Source: Nymphaea colorata
Lineage: Eukaryota > Streptophyta > Magnoliopsida > Nymphaeales > Nymphaeaceae
Reading direction: 5' to 3'
Length of the DNA: 64,000 bases
Assembly (NCBI RefSeq): GCF_008831285.2
Contig: NC_045140.1
Location: forward strand, 5,249,528 to 5,313,527
Shown: positions 48,907 to 60,400 of the stretch, piece after piece
Layout: each line of letters begins with the position of its first letter
Numbering within the stretch: position 1 is the stretch's first letter
Translations under genes and position numbers: made by a program
Notes under the pieces: model-generated
Told to the model about the DNA's origin: nothing
What the model saw: the letters and a program-made list of their open reading frames with translations, nothing else
The model's database searches: none

Positions 48907-51480
48907 AACACATTGTTTGTTCATGCTTCTACGTTGTACCTTATTGGATCTCGTCTCCTTTTTATGGTCTTCTCTTTCTGGTAGGAGAGTCATGTATATC
49001 AATTTTTGTCCAAATAATGTTGTTGTTAGCTAACTGTAGTTCAACGGACAGCTGTTGCCTTTATAAGAGCAAATAGCTTTCACCTATGTGCTTGTGGGTT
49101 TCTCTTGGCCATTTTTGAATTTCGTTCAACGTTAACTCCATGCTGGGCTTCTAGTTGAAAAGCTAGATGCAGATGATGACGCATGCAAACTCAGAGGTTT
49201 GATCTCATTCAGTAAACAGAAGGAATCTTGATCATGGAACCAGAAGGGAATTCAGTTATGGCTCCAACTGTTCCGAGTAGCAATTAATATGTGTCAGCAT
49301 CAATCACAAATATCTCCAATATCTTGCATAACGATCCCATGATTTTATTTTATAGGTTGAATAAAATGCTAAAAAATTGTATGTTTATCATTATTGATGT
49401 GTAAATCAGTACACTTGGTTATATTCCTTTCATCAGTTTCATGGTTTGGCATTCCCATTTCACTAAGCACATGGGCATGGTAAACCGCTAGTCAAAGTTT
49501 AATATGAAAATGGTTGGCTTCACTTTGGAAACGTCAGGGACGTTTATCGCTCACCAGGGGGTGCCAGGTCAATGTTTGTAAGTTAGTGACAAGAAGTTGG
49601 TGATTCATATGTTTGCGAAGAATTTGGTCAAAAAAAGAAAAAAAAATACATTTAATGTTCAAATAGTTTTCTTTTCCGGACAGAATTTGGAATAGCTCGC
49701 TGGCCCTTTTGGCTTATGCTAAAGCAATTACAAAAACCTGGTTTCAGAAGCACAAGATCGCTGGTCCCTTATGCCTATATCTAACTCTTCCCTTCACTTG
49801 ACCACACCTCAAGGTATGCCTCCTCTTTCTATTTCAGTTTATCATTTTTCCCATCTACAAGGTCATAGTGAAGAGGGAGGGCATGACCTCCCCCAGGCTT
49901 CATTCAGCTACATGCTTCCCAATTGACTAACCAAAGATGGGGTTCCTCTAAATCTCAGAATCAGGCCCTTTAACAACAATTAAGTCGATAATATATCATC
50001 ATCATCCAGATAGGGTTAAGAGTGGGGATTCGTGCCATTAGCTTAATCACCATCTCAGAAGCAATGCAGGATTGATGGATGAGAATTGGAAGGAAACAAC
50101 GGAAAAGACTTGTGCAGCTTTCCTTGCAAAATAAAATTGATTTCTTGGTGAAAAAGGGAAGACCTTGCGGCTATGAAAGAGGGAGAGTCCAGTGTTGGGC
50201 ATGAATATAAATACCATGGCTAACGACGTGCCTTTTGTGGCATCAATCCAGTTTGACCTCATCTCCCTCCTAAAAAAGGATATGTTCGATATTAGTTTCT
50301 TACTGGATGTGTGAGTTAAGGATATGGTGATTGAATGTATAGCCAAAAGAAGTGGTTGTTCATGGTGAATTCTAGCATTGATATTTTTAGATGGCCTAGC
50401 AGGGGTATTTTGCCTCTGGAATCCCAAACATATCTTCCTTTTAAGCAGTATGAAATCCAGGCAGTAGTTTGATGGATCATTCTCTATCTTAAATCTTGGT
50501 CTTAAAATTTAATGGTTGGTGTGCACCTCCCAACTACCCTTTTCACAGAATAAAAGGTCTCACAGAGCTTGGATAAAGGTTGTTTCCTTTACTTTTCCCT
50601 GACTTTAATGCAATGTGAAAGGTTCTGTGGCAAAACTAAAAGACCCCCAAACCCACCCTTGTGCAGGGCTTTTAACAGTTTTGTTGATAGATGCTGGCTA
50701 ATGTAGATTGAACACCCTTTAAGTCTTTTCCCTTGATATATTTGAAGGAGCAAAAGGGACATTTTCAATGTAAACTTAATTGGTGTTTTCTTGACCAAGC
50801 ACTGGTGCCCTCCAGATGCTTCATGGTCTCCCATGCCAAACCCATTTTAGAACATAAGGCTTTTACTTTCCATGCTTTCAATACTAGCAGTAGCTCGAGG
50901 TCTCAAAACTACCATTCCTTTATTCATATATCATGGAAGAAGAGTGTATGTAGATCAATAGCAGAGGCAGGTGTGGGTTGCTGTGGAAATTTGCCCATAC
51001 CATTCTACACAAATTGCCTTATTTATATATTGCTATAGCCATATGCTTTATTACTTATATGCAAGCGCCTCTTAAAGTTTAAAATTTGAATGATTAGTCT
51101 CTTAGGAAAAAATTCTGGCTCTACCACTCGTGTAGATCCATCATTATGGAGGAATAATATAAAAAGGATGGTGGTTGGCCTATGGTAAGTAAAGTCCTGT
51201 CAACTTAGAACAAGGACTCTTTTGGAAATCTTAAAATCAAATAACCTTATAAGGATCTCACCTCACTTCAAGAATGTATATAACAAGATATGACGAATTT
51301 TATTGAAAGAGACATTGAAATTAGTAACTCTTGGAAGAGAACGCTTCCTTGAAGAAGTAAAGGAGCAAAACTAAAGTGTGGGCGAAGAAGGATACCTGAA
51401 ACACAAAGTGTTTTCAAATGACAAATAAAATTGACAGCCTAGAAGTTGCAGGAGACATTTATCATGATCCTAAAGGCCTC
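48907..51480. other. Intergenic region, possible decayed LINE-like sequence near 50040-51050
   Basis: No gene supported. Within about 50040-51050 the plus strand has broken frames with faint coding character (VPFVASIQFDLISLLKKDMF; FLDGLAGVFCLWNPK) reminiscent of a non-LTR element, but no diagnostic catalytic motif is visible, so no element is called. Confidence 0.3.
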
Positions 51481-52183
51481 TTAGAGGTCGTTTGATTGCT
51501 GTCCATTGGGACAAGACAGACAGAACGTCCTGTCCATCAGACTACTGTCCTGTTCTTATGGACAATGATGTTCATTGTCCACCGTTTGATGATCTTAAGA
51601 ACAAAACATTATGTTCCTCTTGTCCAGCGTTTGTTTTGCATATGTCTGTTCTGTCTGTTCTATCTGGCGTTTGTTTTTGTTTTGTCCGATCATCCGTTCT
51701 GTCTGTTTTAACTTTTACCTATATGAATAAGAATTATAAGCCCTTTTAAATTGACGTGCAATAATGAGATAAGATGCAGGCTATGCACGAACTTAAGATA
51801 TCGAAAACAAGGAACGATGAATAACCTCCACAGTTTCAGACTACATCAATAGCTTGTGCTTTCTATTAGTTTAGAAGTACAACAATAGATAAGAAAATTT
51901 TAAGTACTCCAACTTGGTCGAATCATACCATCTCATAAATTGAGAAGTTGAGATATGCCCTCATCATGAAGAGGGAAAAAAATAAAAAACAAAATCAAAG
52001 CAGACATCCAAAAAAGAAGACTTTTTATTCATTCTGTATGAACATATCTTAATCTTCCTTTTTACATGATTCTTGTACATGTCTTCAAATTGCCATTACA
52101 AAATTAAAACTGAAGAGAGAGAGAGAGGGAGAGAGAGCTCGATGGAGAGCTATGCCAGGAGTCAACAGTTGCCGACTGAGAGT

Positions 52184-52442
52184 CTAGTCTGGCCATGGAG
52201 GCTGCGATGAAGAGGGTGATGCAGGGGGAATGACATCAAGGTCATTGCATGGCAGTAAAGATGAGGACGATGGTGATGGTGATAACGGGGAGGAGGGCAG
52301 CTTCCTTTTGCACGATTGAGCTTGAATCCCCTCTCCTACTTGCTCCACCACCTTCTTCCCAACAAGATAATCCTTCAACCTCTTCAAATCAGAGGGCTTC
52401 ACCGGCTTCACTATGAACTCCTCTGCCCCTTCCTCCAAGCAC
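52184..52442 (-). pseudogene. Type-A response regulator, captured last exon
   Basis: After a GTAAGTAG acceptor the frame reads CLEEGAEEFIVKPVKPSDLK, the end of a receiver domain including the conserved Lys of VKPVK, then a Ser/Pro-rich tail to a natural TGA (52184). This matches the last exon of plant type-A (ARR-like) cytokinin response regulators. The exons with the phospho-accepting Asp and acidic pocket are absent from the window, so it is a fragment inside the transposon. The frame is intact. Confidence 0.8.
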
Positions 52443-53242
52443 CTACTTACACATTCACCATATGCTTAGAAGCAGACTCAATAAATACAAACTAGAAACT
52501 GATAATCGAAAAAGAAATATTGAGGGGCTGGTGTCATCATGTATTCTTTCAAAAAGTCAAAAGTTGTATCTGCACACCAAATTACCAAATGCATGCCTAC
52601 ACTTGCATGCACTAAGGACATTTGGTGTATGAAACATAAAACTGCATATAGGTATCCTGAACGTAACTTTTATATAGCAAGGACTTGGTATGCTCCAGGT
52701 TTTGGAGAGCTGCTTTTTACCAAAAGTGGTTATACATATCCTCAAGAGGATCCTAGGTTCACATATTTCAATCGTTTTATGAACTTTCCAAAAGGAAATT
52801 GAAATAATGTTGTACATGAAAAGGCAACCACACATAAAAGGTATGGCGGTATGGTTATGCATATCAAGAATCACAATAGAAGGATCTCAAGGATGTATAG
52901 TTAAAAGGATGTATAGTTAATGGTAGTCGTTCAAACCAAATGATCTATCTTTGCATAAACCACACTTGAGCCTCAAGCACCATGATTCCATGAATTAGTA
53001 CTTAATGCATCATCAAACATTTTGTAAGCATGATCAAATCAAGAAGAAGACATAATCGTACAGAAAATTTTGAACTACCCATGAATCTGCTTCCCTTTCT
53101 TTTCATTCATGACCTTTTATATTTATAATTACTAAGTCGGAAAATGTAAAGAAAAAGTTCAGGCAGAAAAATCCACCACGGCGAAGTGGCTCTATGCAGA
53201 GAGAGAATGAGAGAGAAGGAGAGAAAGGGGGATGAAGATTAC

Positions 53243-53450
53243 CATGATTATGGCTTTGATGTTATCTCTTGTGAGCTTTATAGAGAGGGCAGCTTCATCC
53301 GGCGCATCCCCTGTTCCTGCAAAGGCAACATCTCCAATAAAGGCTAGAAGCTCGTCCACCTTGTCGGGGTGTTGGTCAGCTTTGCTCCCCATCCTCGCCA
53401 TGTGGTCATCAATGATCCGGTCGACCAAATTAGATAATGTAGATCGAACT
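53243..53450 (-). pseudogene. CYP84A-like cytochrome P450 (ferulate 5-hydroxylase) fragment
   Basis: An open stretch reads LVDRIIDDHMARMGSKADQH, KVDELLAFIGDVAF and SIKLTRDNIKAIIM, then a GTAATC donor. The SIKLTRDNIKAIIM stretch, just before the I-helix, is characteristic of CYP84A ferulate/coniferaldehyde 5-hydroxylases of syringyl-lignin synthesis, and an intron at this point is consistent with that family. The I-helix, heme-binding Cys region and N-terminal anchor are missing. It is embedded in the Pack-type element between the response-regulator and histone pieces. Confidence 0.72.
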
Positions 53451-53949
53451 CCCCAACAGATTATATAGGAAAGAAATTCAATGAGATCCAGAGAACAACA
53501 AAACAAAATGAAGAGGAAAAGATTGTGATGTTGCTAAATAGAACGAATCTTCAAAAGAAAATAATAGGCAAAAACAAAACTGACCAAAAGGGATCGCTTT
53601 TATTTTCCAGATGGAAAAAAAATCAGGAAGAAGTTCCAAGACTAAGAACATCAACTAAAGACTCCTTTTCGTTCTCCACCAACACATACTAAAAGGGGAA
53701 ACCAAATACTACAAGCGAAAGACAAACTGGAAATAGAAACAGCCATTTCTTTCATCGGTTTTAGGGGCAATAGTCACTCACTCGTTGGAAGAATGAAAAG
53801 AAAACATCGGTGGAAAAAGGAACTGATTCAAGATCGCACCGAATCACAGATTTAAAAACGAAAAACCTAGATTGAATCATTAGAAAACAATCTAACGAAC
53901 AAAGACATATAATCAGAAACGAATATCATAACTTCCTTTTAATCAATAC

Positions 53950-54143
53950 CTCGGCTGCGAGATACTCGAGCATGGAAAAGAGGTAGAGCGGCGCACCCGC
54001 ACCAACTCGCTCAACATACTTTCCGGCTTTGAGAAATCGGGCGATCTACCCACCGGAAATTGCAGACTGGCCTTCTGCGACCGAAATACCGACTTAGATG
54101 ACTTCAGTTTCCCATGCCCGCCCTTGGTTCCTATAGAACTCAT
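53950..54143 (-). pseudogene. Histone H2A.X-like exon 1 with one-base frameshift
   Basis: From ATG at 54143 the frame reads [20 protein letters not shown] then [13 protein letters not shown] single missing base shifts it, after which the other frame reads [20 protein letters not shown]...LEYLAAE up to a GTATTG donor at the position of the plant H2A intron. The MSS.GTKGG.GK..SSKSV start is typical of plant H2A.X rather than canonical H2A or H2A.Z. The remaining exon with the SQEF phosphorylation tail is absent. It is a captured fragment in the transposon. Confidence 0.78.
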
Positions 54144-54689
54144 CCTCCTTTTCCTTGCGGAAGACGATAACATAAGATGCAGGAAAGCCGAAGACGATGG
54201 AGAAGGAGAGCAAACTAGATTGATCGGTGACAGATTTCGCAGCTAAAATATACAGTGATCTTTCGACGAGGGCGAGGGTGAGGGCAGCTCGGGGGCAGAG
54301 ACGGAGAAGAAGGAGAGAAAGAGAAAGGGTGACCAGCTCGCCAAAGAGACGGAGGAGGAGGAGAGAAAGCGAGGGCCGATCGGGGGCAGGAGGCTGTTCT
54401 GTTCCATGCTGTTCCGAGGGTTAGCTCGAAACAGCATGGAACAAAGAATAATTTATAGTCCCTGTCCAACTGTCCGTCGTGTCCATCCTGTTCTGTGGAC
54501 GGTGTTTGATGTAAAACTCAATGGAACAGAACACGCGTGTCCTGTTCCGTGTGTCCTGTGACCATCAAACGCCCTCTAAAGGCCCCTCTTATTTTCTCTC
54601 TTCACCTCTCTCTCCGTCCAAAGATCGAACAAGAAAACAAAGGTCTCTCGCCTCTCTCGTTAGGAGAAAAAGAAGGAAGAAGGCAACGC

Positions 54690-54750
<61 letters not shown>

Positions 54751-54820
54751 TCGAAGAAGAAATCTCTCCCTCTCTGTCCTCAAAGATCGAAGAAGAAATC
54801 TCTCCCTCTCTGTCCTCAAA
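54690..54820. repeat. (CT)n(CA)n(GA)n microsatellite and two 36-bp tandem units
   Basis: A compound dinucleotide run at about 54690-54750 is followed by two identical 36-bp units starting GATCGAAGAAGAAATCTCTC (54749-54820). Confidence 0.93.
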
Positions 54821-55536
54821 GATCGAAGAGAAGAAGAAGGAAGACGATGCATTGTCGCCTCTCTCAGCTCGTCCCTCCTCTCTCTCCCCTCAAAGCTGGA
54901 AGAACTGTAGATTTTGCTTCTCTCTCGCCTCTTCGATTTTGTTTTGGTTAATCATATCCAATTGATCCGATGTGCACATATTTGGATCAAATAAGAATGA
55001 TAAAAAACTAAATCTGATCCAAATCCATTATTTAAATTCACAATTACATCCAAATCCAACCTTAAGTACTCAAGCAAATCCGGACTGTATTATTATATGT
55101 TAAAACCAAACTCTCAAATGTATGGGTATTAGATATATGATAGTTATTTAAAACTAAACCTGGATTGGAATCCAAATCCGAACAAATATTTGTTTAAAAC
55201 CAAATCTGAATCCAATTAGACGCCATTTTTCCAATCTAAATTTGAACTGAGTTTTTAGTTGGGTATTAAATTTTTTCCCAATATCTATCTGTCGGATATC
55301 CAATTCAAATATGACCTACCAACATTCCAATCAGAGGAAAGCCATCATTTTTGCTTTTGCATGGCTGGTCCGATCCACTGAATGATTAAGTAGATTGGGT
55401 GCGTCCGAAGTTAACTACAAATCCGACAAGTAAAAGACTGGGTTGCGGTCGAAAATTTATAAAATCTTTAGCATTAATATTGAAGAAAGAGTGTCGGTTT
55501 GGTGAAAGCAAAACTAACCATAACTCATCCGAACAA

Positions 55537-55595
<59 letters not shown>
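55537..55595. repeat. Perfectly self-complementary (CT)n(AT)n(AG)n microsatellite
   Basis: A CT run, then an AT run, then a GA run. The whole is an inverted repeat able to form a long hairpin or cruciform. Confidence 0.95.
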
Positions 55596-57456
55596 ACACC
55601 TGTCGTTTTCTACCCAACACACAAAAATACAAGAATGATTATGGCGTGGATGAGAAACAAAAAGACATTGAACTTTGTTAGTACTTTTGATAATGATTTA
55701 TATATTTCCTTTCTCGAGCTTAACCGAATTTAACCAAGTTGAGTCCACTTAATTAGAGCTCGATTTATATAGGTTGTCGAGTTCATTTCTTAACTCGAAC
55801 TCGACTTGTATAATAAACGAGTCGAGTTCGAATTAAGTTTGAGTCGAGCTCGAGTTAGCTCCACTCGTTGAACAACCCTAGTAAAAACTGAAAAGATTGA
55901 AGGAATAAGAAATGCCATAAATTAGTCTACAATCCAATAATCAACACAAATTTCAACATATTTTAATCATTTTGGCTATTAACTCACAGCTTCATGAGTT
56001 CATACTGCAGGAACTAAATAGGCCTATTTGTCACAAGCTGATGATGAAAAGGTGTGCATTTAGGATTGTCCCAAAAAGGGTGATAGGTTGTGATAGAGCA
56101 GCTTTTGCATTTCAATATGGGGATGTCAACGTTTTGGATTCAACTGTGGAACCTCGTAACAAATCTGAATCCAATTAGTAAGCGATCTGAATTTATCTGT
56201 TGAGTGCGATTAAATGGATTTAAATTTGGATCAGTAATCAGATAACTCAACCCATTTAGGCCCCTAACTTGGATCTTCAAGTTTAAAAGTCTCCTTGAAT
56301 CTTTCTAGTGCGGGCCACAATTCTGCTAACAACTATGAAGATTCTAATTTTAAGATTGTACATAAGATAAAGGCTATGTTTTCGACAGAAAATAACTGTG
56401 AGATTGTGAAATAGCGTTCTTTAACTTAAAAGAACGACGCCACGCTAGGCTTCAAAGCGTGAAACTTCAGTTTAAAAGTTGCCAAGTGTGATACTAATCA
56501 AGAAATGCGAATATACGAAGCGGTTTGCTACAGTTATACTAGAGAAGAAGCTTTTTCGCCGTTTGATTGTAACCGGATGAAATCTTTCCTACAAGATTAT
56601 TATGTATAGTTACTCACTCTTGAAGGTTAAGTTGTTGTGATCAAATCTAGGAAACTTGATGTAGTCTCCAGATTCTAATCTGCCAGCTGAGTTTTTTTCT
56701 TTATTGAAAAAAATTTGAGATCTTGTATACATGTTCAAGGAAGGTCTGAAGGTTTAATCGTCATCAAATAAACCACATAAATCACATATAGCCAGAGGGT
56801 ATAAGTAACCAACAAAAGCAAAAACGTTGTGATTTAAGAGAATTTATGGAACCTGGTTATATGCGTCAAAAGTGTGCACGGTTAATGACTAAAATAATTT
56901 TAGTTTACACTGGAAAAAAATGTTAAAAATAAAAAATAATTGTAGAGGACATTTCTTCCCTCATTTGCGTACCGTGCAACTTTCTCCCTTAATTTATTTG
57001 CTATCTCAGTACACAAGTTTTCCTCGAATCTCAACAGCTTGGCAGGATCTGTCGGTAGCAAATAAGAATGTGAAAAACGACACTCCGCCATTTATGTTAG
57101 GTGCATTGCTTGCTTTTCCAGATTGCCATCAGCCCATCATCCTTCGATCATATGATGTTCACAAATCTTTCTCTAAGATATAAGGACGCAATGGCTGTGA
57201 ATAGGCAGAAAAGAAGATGTACATTGACGGCCTGCCTTATCTATTGCGAAAGCTGCGCACTGTAAAAGTTGAAAACATGGGGACAGTAACTGGTGCATTT
57301 GGAAGGATAAAGACAAATCATGACAATTTAAACAAAAAAAAAAACAGCGAAAACGAATAATAAATACTGCGGCGAACTGCACATGACTATACAGATTCTC
57401 TTTCTTCAGGCGTCTCTGTTTCAGGTCGCTTTAACAGAGCCATTAGGTCGACTAGA

Positions 57457-60400
57457 ATGAGCTCCATTGCGCTTGGTTTTGTTATTTTAACCAGTCTACT
57501 AGTGTAAGTTTTGTCTACTTATCTGTTTCTCCCATTCAAGTTTTTACCTTGGAAGTATGATGTTGTTGGTGATATGAGCTGACCCATTTCAGGATCGGTA
57601 GCGCGGAGCCGTCTAGCTCTGATGGACATGCCAGTGTTCCTCCAAGAGGGTGGAACTCATACGATGCCTTCTCTTGGATTATCTCAGAGGAGCAATTCTT
57701 GCAGAATGCAGATGTTGTCTCCAAGAAACTGCTTGCCCACGGATATAAGGTCACAGAGATGCACTTTGAGTAAAGGACACTAAAAGAAAAAACCATCATG
57801 TTCATTTCGCCATTTGTTAGGTGTAGTTTTTGTTTTATCACTTTTGTGAGTGGAAATATAAAATTTTCCTTTCTCTTTTCTCTTTGCTTCTGCTGTTTCT
57901 GGTTCCAGTATGTTGTGGTCGACTATTTATGGTATCGAAGGAAAGTAGAAGGAGCATACTCGAACTCTCTAGGATTTGATGTGATTGATACATGGGGAAG
58001 GCCACTTCCTGATCCTCAGAGGTGGCCTTCTTCGAGAGGTGGCAAAGGATTCAAAAATGTGGCTGATGCTGTTCACAAGATGGGCTTGAAATTTGGGATT
58101 CATGTCATGAGGGGTATCAGCACCCAAGCAGTCAATGCCAACACCCCCATTTTGGATGTTATCACGGTACGTGGCCTTCTAATGTTTCTCCTTTATGACG
58201 ATCTTCTGCCATTTGGGGGGAAAAGGTTCTTTACAGAGCCTTCTTTATAAGTTTAGCTGCACAAGACGCCTTTAGAAGATTTGTCTACTTGAGTGCTTTG
58301 TGATTCGTACCTTTCATTTCTTCTATTGAAGTCCTTACTGAACCTTTTAGGGAGGTCAATACAACGATTCAGAGCGGCATTGGCAGGCAAAAGATATTGG
58401 CCTAAAGGAGAGGGCCTGTCCTTGGATGTCACAGGGATTTATGGCCGTAGACACTGATAAGGGAGCTGGTAGAGCATTCCTGAGGTCACTCTATCATCAA
58501 TATGCTGAATGGGGTGTTGATTTTGGTAAATCCATAACCGTTTATCTTGCAGTATTGATCAGCTCTTCTGCCTAACATCCCCTTTATAGATACTTTGCTT
58601 TTGTTGCAATGGAATATCTGCTGATTACATAAAAAGCTGTACCTGATCAAAGGTGAATTGCATGACAGCTTTAATTGTAGTCAGCATGAACTTATTCTAC
58701 GTAGAGGTATAAAAATCGTGATGCGTGATGAAATATGTTGTTCAGACCTTTCATATCCGAAGTCAACCATAGAACCTAAATAATTTATCATTATGGTCTT
58801 TTCGGTTAAGAAGTGCTGTGGTAGCATCATGTTAAACAATATTATGAGCCGTTTTGTCCTTTTGTATCGCTTTAGGGGGCACAAAGATTTATTTTCTAAT
58901 GTGTTATCATATTCTTTTTTCAATTTGCAATTCATACTTTTGTTTAACATGGCTGATTTTCAGTGAAGCATGATTGCATCTTTGGTGATGATCTAGATAC
59001 AAGCGAGATATTAATTGTATCTGAGGTAGTTTACAAACTCTGAAGTACCAGTTGCTTTTCACCGTACCTGCAATATATCACAAGAATCCAACAAAGTTTG
59101 GGCTGAGAATGTTTTGCAGGCTTTACAAAGAATAAGTCGTCCAATTGTATATTCTCTCTCACCTGGAACACATGTTACGCCAGCCATGGCTGCCAAAATT
59201 AGTAGCAGGGTGAACATGTATAGGATAACCGGTGATGATTGGGATGCATGGGAACATATCAAAGGGCACTTCAATATATCCAGGCATGGTTATTTCTAAT
59301 CCACCTATGCAGTATACTGTTATGTTCCTATGGTGTTCTGTTTAATAGTCTTCAGATTTTTCAAAAATTTACCAAGTTATTTGACAAATCAAATTCATGA
59401 GTTTAAAACATATAAATAAAAAAATTGCTGAATTTTCTATGCGGTTATCCAATTCATATCTCCGGTACCAAAAACATGGGTACTAGTTAATAAATTCAAA
59501 ACTATTTAATTTTTGGTCTCCAAATATGCTTCCCTTTACCATTTTTTACAGTCCTTACACACATAAGAAATGGAATGTATTGCACATCCTTGTCATATTT
59601 GATGCCAAATTTTTGTGCTTCAAAAGATCAGGGTAGTTTTTTTATGTAACCGATATTTTTTTGTTTGTGCAGAGACTTTGCTTCTTCTCACTTAATTGGT
59701 GCTGAAGGACTAAAGGGAAAGTCATGGCCAGACATGGACATGCTACCATTTGGCCAGCTTACTGATGTTGGTAAGGCATCCCTTTCCATCATAAACTAAT
59801 TAGTTCTTTCATAAAAGCACAAACTTTATGATGCCATAGCTACCATATTTCTTGAGGGCATCCACTTTCATATTGGTCTGGGTAGAGAACAGAGCACATC
59901 CTTCCTATTGCTTAGTAAATATTGAACATTTGAACTTTGGTCATTTGCTGACCAGCTTGAAACCCTTATCTGTTGATAAGAAGCATCAACCCGTATGGAT
60001 GATTAGTGAACCACATACCATTGGAAGATATCGGTAAACTGCCTCTCCCTCTGTATTCTGTCATCTTTCTTAATCTCTCTCTCTCTCTCACACACACGCA
60101 ACACGTAGTCCTGAACTGTCCAATCAACCATAGCGTTTAAGGCTACGGCTATCATTTTCTTTAGGAAAACATAATAAACTGTCTCCCATATGAAACTCAT
60201 CCTATATCATGTGTATTCTTCTTGTGTCCGATGTGTCTATGTTACATGAAATTTCCAGTTGCTGCTGTTGGAAAAACTTGATTCCCGTATGAGTTCTAGC
60301 ATTTATAAATAGGTACCTGCTGAATTGCAGGTCCTGACTGGTCTGACTGCCAAATGCCCCTTAGTTTGTTTTAGTTTTCTTGATTGATATATGTTGTTTG

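Larger units (their letters stand above)
51481..54579. mobile_element. Pack-type DNA transposon carrying three host gene fragments
   Basis: The left end TTAGAGGTCGTTTGAT (51481-51496) and right end ATCAAACGCCCTCTAA (54564-54579) are 16-bp inverted repeats differing at one position. Flanks show a near-perfect 8-bp direct repeat, AAGGCCTC before and AAGGCCCC after, overlapping the last terminal bases by one. Both subterminal regions are crowded with TGTCC/CTGTT motifs (51500-51720 and 54450-54560), a pattern seen in hAT- and Mutator-type ends. Inside are no transposase motifs but three unrelated host fragments, all on the minus strand: histone H2A.X exon 1, a CYP84A-like P450 piece and the last exon of a type-A response regulator. 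An 8-bp duplication favours hAT and 9 bp would favour a MULE; the superfamily is unresolved. Confidence 0.82.
54580..57456. other. Intergenic region with repeats upstream of the GH27 gene
   Basis: No gene supported. It holds microsatellites (listed separately) and stretches of recurrent AATCCAAATCCGAA-like motifs (about 54985-55310 and 56140-56270). A CGAGTTCGAATT-rich, self-complementary region (about 55715-55885) resembles common plant non-autonomous elements but was not classified. Confidence 0.4.

Noticed and set aside
50047-51050. Possible LINE endonuclease/reverse transcriptase remnants
   Set aside because: Only weak coding flavour and no diagnostic catalytic motif; not enough to call an element.
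54227-54965. Arg/Ser-rich open frames around the right end of the Pack-type element and the microsatellites
   Set aside because: Produced by GA/CT-rich low-complexity DNA; frames are open on both strands without motifs.
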